Shown: positions 56,861 to 64,000 of the stretch, in pieces | Layout: each line of letters begins with the position of its first letter | How positions within the stretch are numbered: the first letter of the stretch is position 1 | Assembly: GCA_034509755.1 (NCBI GenBank) | Contig: CM067539.1 | Span: forward strand, 64,552,513 to 64,616,512 | Length of the DNA stretch: 64,000 bases | Source of the DNA: Anisodus tanguticus | Taxonomy: Eukaryota > Streptophyta > Magnoliopsida > Solanales > Solanaceae | Direction of reading: 5' to 3' | Notes under the pieces: generated by a model | Databases searched by the model: none | What the model was told of the DNA's origin: nothing | The model's input: the letters and a program-made list of their open reading frames with translations, nothing else | Made by a program: the position numbers and the translations under genes

Positions 56861-58953
56861 CCAGGCATTGCAGCACCAGGAACTGCAATACTTGCAGCTT
56901 GGCCCCCAAACGACATAGAAGTGACTCGTCCTGGCCAAGAACCATCGCTATTTAACATCACTTCGGGTACTTCCATGTCTTGTGCTCATGTTTCTGCAAT
57001 TGTTGCAACACTCAAGTCTCGGAATCCCACCTGGAGTCCGTCAGCAATCAGATCAACTATAATGACCACAAGTTGTGTAATAACATTTTTTGTTCCGATA
57101 TTATTTGGCTGCTACAGTGAATTGTTGCTATAGACAGTGGCGGAACTTGCCCAAAATATTAAGGAGAGCGGTAACTACTAACTAAAATATTATAATTGAA
57201 ATTTATAAGAACAAAATATAATTTTATCAAAGATTCAAAATAACATCAACACAACAATAATATAATATATAAAAGGAGAGACGTACTTAGAATTAAAGTG
57301 TTGCCCTTCGTTCTTTTAAACACTTGAAATCATTAATAATTGAATCAGAGCTAAAGCTTTCAGCTATCTCTTTTTCAATATAAACCATCATATACTTAAC
57401 TCTATTGAGGGATACTTTTCAACTTGACATTGATATGGACCCCAATTGATATAAGCTCTTCGAACTTCATCTCTTCGATTCACTAGATATTCCCAAATCT
57501 GGGGACGCTTTCCGGGGTCACGTTTTAAACAATTGACATCAAATTCATCCATGATGACTTTTTGAATCTTGCAAGGTTGCTCATCCAGTTGAACCGTTTG
57601 ATCATCGGAATAGTGATTTTCAAGTGTCGATGTTGAAGCTATACAATTTTCATCTTTGTTGGAAGCTTTCCTCTTGAAAAATGCATCAATTTTCTTAAGT
57701 TTGACCATTGTACCACTCCTAAAAAATACATAAATCAATTATCAAAGATAACATCTAAATCTGAAAATAAAACTAAGTTAGAGAAATTTGGCTTTTAAAG
57801 CCTTACCCTGTTAATTCCACTCCCATAAGCCCAAAATAGCCTCGTATATGATGAAACAAACATAAAGCTGTAATCTTTTACTGATTTAAAAGAAACCCAT
57901 ATCAAGAATTACCCATTAAAACCCATATCATGTATATTGGAAACAACCTATAATTGTTTATGATGCAACTATGCATCCAAGGCATACTAGATTTATGTTT
58001 TGTAGAAGAAAAATAGACCCAAATAAATAAATAAATAAATCTTTTGCAGTTAAGTATTACCAGAAATGAAGAGACGTGTGAAGAGAAATAGATTGTGAGA
58101 GAGTGGAGCCGTGCGAGTGTGAGTTCGTGAGTCGCTGGTGCCACTGAGAAAGTGACGGGATTTAGGATTTTTAAATCATGAGTAGTATATATATAAAAAA
58201 TTGAGTTTTTTTAGGGGGCCACAGCTCCCCTCCGCTCCTACCATAATTCGCCACTGGCTATAGAGAACATATAATATAACATAACATGAAAGAGAGATTC
58301 CACAAAAAAATTGATTGTTACGGTGAAATGTTATTATAGAGGATGACTGTTATAGAGAGGTTTGACCTCTCCCTCTTGGTTTTTCTTAATAGCTTTTCAG
58401 CAAAGCAATTCGAAGAGTTCAATGATAGTCAATACTGTATACCGACAATACCTCGCCACGCCATATGACTTTGGTGCAGGAGTAGCGACTATGTCCGGAC
58501 CATCGGAACCAGGTTTGGTTTACGAGACCGAGATCACAGACTATCTGCAATTCCTCTGCTCTACAGGCTATAACTCATCAACAATAAAACTCATCTCAAA
58601 GACACTTCCAAACAACTTTTCATGCCCCGCCAACTTGAGTGATGACTCAACGTCTAACATGAACTACCCATCGATAGCCATTTCTATGTCCAAGGAAAGA
58701 GAAACCAAGAAAGTTACCAGAACGCTAACTAGAATTGGTGACGAAGAATCAGAATATACAGCAATCATAACAGGACCTAATAATTTGAGAGTCCGAGTCA
58801 GTCCCAAAAAAATGAAATTTACAAGTAACACGAAGAAACTGAGCTATCAAGTGAGTTTCAAAGCAACAGCTAGAGACAGAATTTTTTGGATCAATTACTT
58901 GGACTAATGGTAAGTATAAGGTTCGAAGTCCATATGTTGTCTCCTTTTGGTAA
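56861..58953 (+). pseudogene. Subtilisin-like protease, 3' remnant, transposon-broken
   Basis: The exon begins after TGCTTGCAG at 56861 with PGIAAPGTAILAAWPP, and the catalytic-serine motif GTSMSCAHVSAIVATLKS is intact. At 57061 the expected continuation is lost. A 1122 bp hAT copy (57135-58256) and repeat DNA follow, and coding sense returns at about 58435 with ATPYDFGAGVATMSGPSEPG, YETEITDYLQFLC and the Fn3-like C-terminal domain. Near 58870 a T-run frameshift hides the usual FGSITW ending, which is readable in the next frame to a stop at 58951. Prodomain, catalytic Asp and His exons are absent upstream, where the UGT gene and repeats lie instead. Plant subtilases are secreted serine proteases of about 750 residues. 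This is a dead gene. Confidence 0.85.
57135..58256 (-). mobile_element. Internally deleted hAT element (CAGTGGCG type)
   Basis: Exact 8 bp target duplication GCTATAGA (57127-57134 and 58257-58264). TIRs CAGTGGCGGAAC and TTCGCCACTG. It keeps the left end (57223-57390 equals 1-165) and the transposase N-terminal coding part (57400-57738, minus strand, starting MVKLKKIDAFFKRK), but about 1.5 kb of transposase between them is deleted at a junction near 57393. The right third (57880-58180) differs from 2126-2660. A deletion derivative of the family seen at 1-2733, inserted in the subtilase remnant. Confidence 0.93.
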
Positions 58954-60009
58954 CATTTTTATGTATGCAACGCATCCATGAATATTATGTCACCAAATTA
59001 TCATTTGTTGAAACACATGAATCCTGAATAAAAGGTTCTCAAAAGAGAAATTGTATTTTATTTTGTAGTATTGTTGTTGTATAAGTATTTATTTTCATGA
59101 TACATATAGTTAAGGCGTGCAGCCAGGGGAGGAGGGATGTGGTGTGCCCCCTCGCCCACAAACCTCGGTCGAAGCTCATATGTTCTATGTATATACTGAA
59201 GAAATTGCACATATACGTGGTACCACCAGTAACCTCTAAATTCTGGATTCACCTCTGCGTGCAGTCGTAATGTGAAAATAATCACAGTGCAGTAGAGATA
59301 TTGGATTCCAACTAGGTGCACACACCTGATTATCTTTCAGTCTCAAAAGCCCAAAAAACACCATAAACATATTATGTAATGAACAGAAAAGAGATGTACA
59401 TGAGTGGTGTAAAGTTGTTCGAAATACAGGCACATGTTATGTATTAATTTTTTTTTATAAGGGGATTCCTCAATTACATCACATGAACCTAACTAGCCCA
59501 AAAAGGTACGATTGGACGAAAATGCAGTTGTTTTGACCTTGCTTCTAATGTTTGTAAATTGCTGGGGTTGCAGAAAGTTGTCATCTTAAAAAAAAAACTA
59601 TACTTCATTATTCAAAAATAATTTCAACTTTAAATTTCTCATTTTATCTTAATAAAAATGATTTATGCCATACAAATTTCTACGTATAATTTATTTCATA
59701 CCATAAGTTTCAAAAATCTTTGTTTTTTCCAAAACTCGGTATGTAGTCAAACGTCACTACATAAATTGAGACTCAAGGAGTACTTACTAGTGCATTTTAG
59801 TATCTATCCAAAGCGTATATTTCTCCGGTCGATTGTCAATGTCCTGTTAACAAAATATTTTTTTTGATCATATCCCTTTTTAGAATGGTAATGTTTATAA
59901 TATTTATCTACAACATGAAAAATTGGTTCCAAGAAAAACTTGATTGTTATAGTGAAATGTTGTTATAAAGAGGTTTAACTGCACTAAAAACCTTCTCCAT
60001 AACAAATAG
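58954..60009. other. Intergenic DNA
   Basis: No gene seen. 59926-59980 (GTTCCAAGAAAAACTTGATT, then GTTATAGTGAAATG and ATAAAGAGGTTTAACTGCA) repeats 58296-58360 in the subtilase region, so both are copies of a short dispersed repeat. Confidence 0.5.
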
Positions 60010-61362
60010 AAAAAGGTCAAATATATCCCTCTACTTTATTTTATTAGTGAACAAAAATATCCTTCTCATCTACAAAGTTAACACATTTACCCCTATTTTG
60101 CCGAATTCCCCAAATCGGACCTAAATTACCCATTTCAAACGGATATCCATTTAAACGCCACCCGCGACCCACTAAACTAAAATCCAAATCTGGTCGTCTT
60201 CTTCCTTCAAACGTGGACAAATATTTGATCCAAAACTCATTCAATCTTTCACCAAATAGTCCCAAATTTAAGATTTATTCGTTCCTAAAGAAGAAAACAG
60301 AAGCTTTCCCCTCAAAACTAGCAATTGCAGGCTGCAATTGTGATGATTTTTACTCAGATTATTTTCCCTTGTTTAATAAGATGTTTACGATTTTTTTTTA
60401 AAATGTCCATTCAAAACGAAGCTCGTTCGTGAAAAATTAAAATTTAAACTTCGAAGCTTTAATGGAGCTTCAACCTCTACCAATAGTGTTTCAGTTCGGC
60501 ATTCACGCTCACACGAATGGAACCAGTATTTTTCAAGCACAAATTCTTAATCAACAACAAACCACTAGTATTGTCTTGCCGTTTGAATCAATCCACGACA
60601 GCAATCTCCAAACTCCTATGAACTTCGGGTGTTTTTAAGCTTAGAAACGATCAACAACTTTTGAATTGGTACTCAAGCCTTCATACCAGCTACTGAAATC
60701 AAAATTTTAGCTCTAATCTTTTATTTCCTTTTCCCCCTTTGACAACCAGACCTGCTCTAATCGTCAACGAGGGCCTCCTTCTACAAGATCCCTGGATCTA
60801 GTGCCTAACTCAACCCCTTTACATGGTCATGGCCCCCAAATTATACTATACACGCTCTAGTTAACAAGTTTTGTATGTATGTCTTCACCCACTTGATACA
60901 ATCAAAACTAAGCTTCAAACTAAAGGGGCATCTGAAATCTATCGTAGAACAATTGATGCAATTGTTAAGACATTTCAAAGCAAAGGGATTCTTGTTGTCC
61001 TCTTGTTTTTTCTCAATGAGGAAAGGGTGTCGTTAACATTGATTCCGGTGGTCGGAGAGTTAAGGAGAGAGGGCATGTTGGATGATTGAAAGAGGCTCAG
61101 TTAATGGTGACAATGGTGCAAATGGTCTTGAGCTTTGGAAAGTTTTGGTTTGTGGGTGGCTGGTCGGGTTTAAATTGAAATCCGTTTGAAATGGGTAATT
61201 TGGATTGAAATTGGGTAATTTATGTCCTATTTAGGGGAATCCATCAAAATAGGGGCATATGTGTTAACTTTGTAGACGGCTGCGGTATTTTTATTCACAT
61301 TCACTAACGGAGGATATAGCTGGCTAGTAAAACAAAGTAGAGATATTTTTGACCATTTTCCC
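60010..61362. mobile_element. Mutator-like element with captured gene sequence (Pack-MULE type)
   Basis: Exact 10 bp target duplication TAACAAATAG (60000-60009 and 61363-61372), within the 9-11 bp range of Mutator elements. Long terminal inverted repeats of about 180 bp pair AAAAAGGTCAAATATATCCC and later ACCCATTTCAAACGGATAT with their inverses at 61180-61362. There is no transposase. The inner part (60868-61000) holds a mitochondrial-carrier coding fragment. 1353 bp. Confidence 0.9.
60868..61000 (+). pseudogene. Captured mitochondrial-carrier fragment (mitoferrin-like)
   Basis: The text VCLHPLDTIKTKLQTKGASE followed by IYRRTIDAIVKTFQSKGIL carries the carrier-family signature PxDxxKTKxQ and the loop and helix that follow it. 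The wording closely resembles the MITOFERRINLIKE1 chloroplast-envelope carrier as I remember it. The reading frame continues into unrelated sequence and stops at 61089. It covers about 40 residues of a protein of 300-400, so it is a gene scrap inside the Mutator-like element, not a working gene. Confidence 0.75.
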
Positions 61363-61372
61363 TAACAAATAG

Positions 61373-61692
61373 CACAAGTTTGGTCCAGGGTGCCGCTAAA
61401 GCTCCTAAGACATGGGGAAAAATCCTTTACTGATACCAACAAAAGAAAAGGTGAGACAAAAAATAAAAGTATATGTATACGCACCAATCACCATGTCTTG
61501 TAATATAATATGAATTGTAGTCGACAAATCTGTATAAGTTAACTCAGAAATGAATGTGAAAAATTACAATGGTTATGGTAAAAGAAAATCAAATGATAAA
61601 TGAATGATGACAACAATATTAGTAGGTACCAAGAATTGTTGATAATGTCATAAATTGGCCCATCAATTAGGCCTTCACTTTTTATAGGGAGA
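61373..61692. other. Intergenic, no gene seen
   Basis: AT-rich spacer between the Mutator-like element and the 67 bp tandem repeats; nothing is recognised in it. Confidence 0.5.
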
Positions 61693-61895
61693 GAACCAAA
61701 AAAACATGTTACAGTAACAAAGGAATGCTTCACTTCCATCGTTCGTGCAGCACAGTTTAGAACCAAAAAAAACATGTTACTGTAACAACGGAATGCTTCA
61801 CTTCCATCGTTCGTGCAGCACAGTTTAGAACAAAAAAAAACATGTTACTGTAACAACGGAATGCTTCACTTCCATCACTCGTGCAGCACAGTCAA
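61693..61895 (+). repeat. Tandem repeat, three copies of 67-68 bp
   Basis: Units start at 61693, 61760 and 61828 with GAACC(A)n CATGTTAC(A/T)GTAAC, then GGAATGCTTCACTTCCATC and TCGTGCAGCACAG. Units 2 and 3 are nearly identical and unit 1 differs at a few places. Each unit has a small palindrome (GTTACNGTAAC). It lies 0.5 kb beyond the stop of the EIL gene. Confidence 0.95.
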
Positions 61896-62221
61896 GAATG
61901 TTCCGAGCAATATGAGCAAGTTTACAACTTCTAAAGAATATGAGAAGAACTCTATGTGCTTCCTGAGTTTACAACTTATCGGAACTAACTCATTTACATG
62001 AGACACTTTCTTCAATGTCGGAAAAAGATTGAGTCTGCTGTCATTGAAATTTACATTTGACTCCTGGATAAGAAAACTAAGTTCATAACTTACTATCAAG
62101 CTTCTGATTTTATGAGAGAAAGACTTGTTCCAACCTTTATCGTGCACCTGCAGAGAAGTTCTTGTAATGAGAAAACAAAAACAAAACTACATTCCGAACA
62201 AATGAAAGAGGAAAAAATTTA

Positions 62222-62306
62222 TGTTGCTCGGACTCTTCAAATGTGTTGTTGCACCCGTGTTGGATACTCCAAAAATGCACTACTCTTTTGAAGAATCCGA
62301 GCAACA
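62222..62306. mobile_element. Small MITE, 85 bp, TGTTGCTCGG ends
   Basis: Inverted ends TGTTGCTCGGACTCTTCAAA and TTTGAAGAATCCGAGCAACA pair at 19 of 20 bases; flanked by TA on both sides (62220-62221 and 62307-62308), as in Stowaway-type MITEs. Same family as the copies in the IRKI intron. It lies in the 3' flank or UTR of the EIL gene. Confidence 0.8.
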
Positions 62307-62371
62307 TAAGGAAAAATAGTTCATTTCAGTAACACTCACATTGTAAATGTTGTCCTTCCGCGTATAGTTGT

Positions 62372-64000
62372 CTATGAGGCAAAGAATGACATCAGTTCTT
62401 TGTCGAAATCTAAATCATAATCAGTATTATCAAAATGACTTTGGACATCAAGCCCCAAGTCAAATGGGCTGCCGAGTGTAGCATAAGGCGAGCCAATAGC
62501 AAGTGGAGATGCAAAAGGCATCTCATGGTTATTCTGAAACACGTCTTTTCCATAATTGTGATTATCTCTAGGGATAGCATTTCCATTTCCGGGAAGCGAT
62601 GAACCAACTCCAGAATCCCTTGGCCTAATCTGTTGTTCCTCATGTGTGGACCCAAATTCAGCTGAAGAATAAGAGTGATATACAGGAGGTTGATTGAAGT
62701 TAGAAAATTGAGATCCGTGAGCAAATTCAGAAGCCTGAAGTTCAATGTGTATGACAGAATTGTGGGGTCCATAATGCAACCCGTTGTTTGGAGGTCCATA
62801 ATGCGATAGCGAAATTTGTGGTCCATCATTTGTGCCCTGAAATTGATGCTGAACAATAGAATCTTGACTTCCAATATGCAACCCTGATTCATAAGGGGCA
62901 ACTTCAGAATTTTGAGACATCGGATAAAGTGATGGACCAGCACCTATATATGTGTCCTCTGTAGGGACCACATTAGCTGATGGAACCAATGATAAGTTTG
63001 AGTCCGATTGACTCTTGTCATTTCCCCGTAGGCTTTCATTTGTTGCACATCCAGCCAATAGCGTTTCTGAACTGTTTATATCAGGTAATGTGTTACTATG
63101 TTCGTCACCATGTATCAGAGACGGTTGAATCTGTTGCTCAGTAGGGTTTGACCTAACACGTTTTCTCCTTTGATGCCGTCCATCTCCTTGCTCTGTACTT
63201 TGGTGAGATTGAAGAACAACATTTAGAGGATGAACATCCAGCGGTTGATCTCTAGACGATGCAGAGCCAATACCATCATCAGTACCATCGACATCATAGT
63301 CACTGTCACTGCTAACGGAAGGTTTCTTTTTTTCACTACGGCTTCTAGTGGGTGCCTCTATGCTAGACGATCCGTTCTCACTGCCCAGTTGCTGGAGGAT
63401 TGATTCCTCTCTGCTTAAAACCGCCAACCAAATTGAGCTCTCCTTAGCCGTCATCTTGTCCTGCAAACACTTCGATTGGCGGACAAATCTCCTGATCTTT
63501 GCAATATCAGGTGACATATGCTTTATGACGGCAGTTAGAATGCCAACTTTCCACATCTTCTTCAAATCATGCGGCTTTTTGTACGGCGGTTTCTGACCCT
63601 TAGGTAGTCCCGTTTTAGCCCACCATTCCTCGTTCCCTGTTGGCCACCACGGCGGCGAGACACCTTTCTCTAGAGGGTACTTCCGTTGAGGTGGGTTACA
63701 GTGTTGCATTAAAGAAGACAAAAGGGACCCCAAAGTAGCATCTTGCAAGTCTTGCAGAACGCTTTGCGGGTTCCCATTTCGGCAGTCTATTCCCTCTCCT
63801 CTTGCGAGACATTCTGCTTCATACTTGGCTATTGCAGCGGGACCGTTCTTATCAAACTTCACCTTCTCCTTCCACCAAGCTCTTATGTTATCTGACGAAC
63901 CGCTCACGGGTTTACCCTTATCGGGAATGATGCCGTAAACAAATCCTCGAGCATTGCAGACCTCCATGAGCTTCAACATGTACTTCAAAATCCCATCTTG
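62372..64000 (-). CDS. EIL3: EIN3-like transcription factor, EIL3/SLIM1 type (3' part; N-terminus outside window)
   Basis: The open frame runs off the right edge (it reads QDGILKYMLKLMEVCNARGF before the first internal Met) and ends at TAG 62372-62374. The EIN3 DNA-binding core is complete from GFVYGIIPDKGKPVSGSSDN through WWKEKVKFDKNGPAAIAKY, LGSLLSSLMQHCNPPQRKYP, PPWWPTGNEEWW, KKPHDLKKMWKVGILTAVIK and QSKCLQDKMTAKES. The C-terminal half is Ser/Asn/Gln-rich with an acidic tail (YDLDFDKELMSF). The IRAWWKEKVKFDKNG spelling and SSLMQHC fit EIL3/SLIM1, the sulphur-limitation regulator, better than the ethylene factors EIN3/EIL1. This assignment is from memory. A nuclear factor; no defects are seen in the visible part. 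Confidence 0.88.
   Translation of the reverse strand, partial: QDGILKYMLKLMEVCNARGFVYGIIPDKGKPVSGSSDNIRAWWKEKVKFDKNGPAAIAKYEAECLARGEGIDCRNGNPQSVLQDLQDATLGSLLSSLMQHCNPPQRKYPLEKGVSPPWWPTGNEEWWAKTGLPKGQKPPYKKPHDLKKMWKVGILTAVIKHMSPDIAKIRRFVRQSKCLQDKMTAKESSIWLAVLSREESILQQLGSENGSSSIEAPTRSRSEKKKPSVSSDSDYDVDGTDDGIGSASSRDQPLDVHPLNVVLQSHQSTEQGDGRHQRRKRVRSNPTEQQIQPSLIHGDEHSNTLPDINSSETLLAGCATNESLRGNDKSQSDSNLSLVPSANVVPTEDTYIGAGPSLYPMSQNSEVAPYESGLHIGSQDSIVQHQFQGTNDGPQISLSHYGPPNNGLHYGPHNSVIHIELQASEFAHGSQFSNFNQPPVYHSYSSAEFGSTHEEQQIRPRDSGVGSSLPGNGNAIPRDNHNYGKDVFQNNHEMPFASPLAIGSPYATLGSPFDLGLDVQSHFDNTDYDLDFDKELMSFFAS

Noticed and set aside
56510..57133. 207-residue open frame across 56510-57133
   Set aside because: Only the part after 56861 has subtilase sense; the first part reads through the SINE and an intron.
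58296..58400. Extra subtilase coding upstream of 58435
   Set aside because: 58296-58360 matches a dispersed repeat at 59926-59980; protein similarity begins only near ATPYDFGAG.
1..64000. Search for CRISPR arrays, operons, or integrated plant pararetrovirus sequence
   Set aside because: No spaced repeat array or bacterial features were seen. Reverse-transcriptase signals all belong to gypsy or copia elements with LTRs and integrase; no movement-protein or coat-like viral domains were noticed.

Overview
This is a plant nuclear DNA window, almost certainly from a nightshade (Solanaceae). The evidence is large AT-rich introns with GT-AG borders, plant-specific gene families, and several SINE remnants that match Solanaceae TS, Au and SolS-type consensus sequences from memory. 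The genus cannot be told from the sequence alone. About two thirds of the window is transposable elements, many nested, and several of the DNA transposons keep exact target-site duplications (TSDs).

Layout. 1-2733: edge of a hAT transposon (TIR CAGTGGCG type) with a broken zinc-finger/hAT transposase. 3121-11628: a decayed Athila-like Ty3/gypsy element with one LTR, bracketed by a 360 bp direct repeat. 12894-18144: a short-LTR Ty1/copia element whose gag region is replaced by a block that looks mitochondrial. 20940-23245: a tandem duplicate of the promoter and first codons of the next gene, split by a 1.5 kb solo LTR. 23913-29285: an IRK-interacting-protein (IRKI/GIL1-like) gene with one large intron and a 1-base frame break. 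30106-36231: a second copia element interrupted by a hAT element. 37500-37893: a truncated copy of the promoter and exon 1 start of JMJ30. 40954-48481: an intact seven-exon JMJ30/JMJD5-like JmjC gene. 49393-52601: a full-length hAT relic. 52855-54342: an intact intronless UGT92A1-like glycosyltransferase gene. 56861-58953: the 3' remnant of a subtilase gene broken by a hAT deletion derivative. 60010-61362: a Mutator-like element carrying a mitochondrial-carrier (mitoferrin-like) gene piece. 62372-64000: the 3' part of a minus-strand EIN3-like (EIL3/SLIM1-type) transcription factor gene.

The host genes do not form an operon-like unit; they are independent. From memory, UGT92A1 and IRKI are direct neighbours in Arabidopsis (At5g12890/At5g12900), so their presence here within 24 kb may be conserved microsynteny expanded by transposons. 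JMJ30 carries an exact evening element in its 5' flank, which fits its known clock control.

Four points stand out. (1) The IRKI intron contains repeated decayed copies of its own exon-1 end and 5' splice site, and a duplication of its 3' end. (2) Five hAT-type elements share TIRs related to TAGGGGTGxCC and near-perfect or perfect 8 bp TSDs, yet each has its own GC-rich repeated motif at both ends. (3) The JMJ30 promoter has been copied 3 kb upstream in front of a small open frame made of a 10-residue repeat. (4) The Mutator-like element has captured host gene sequence.
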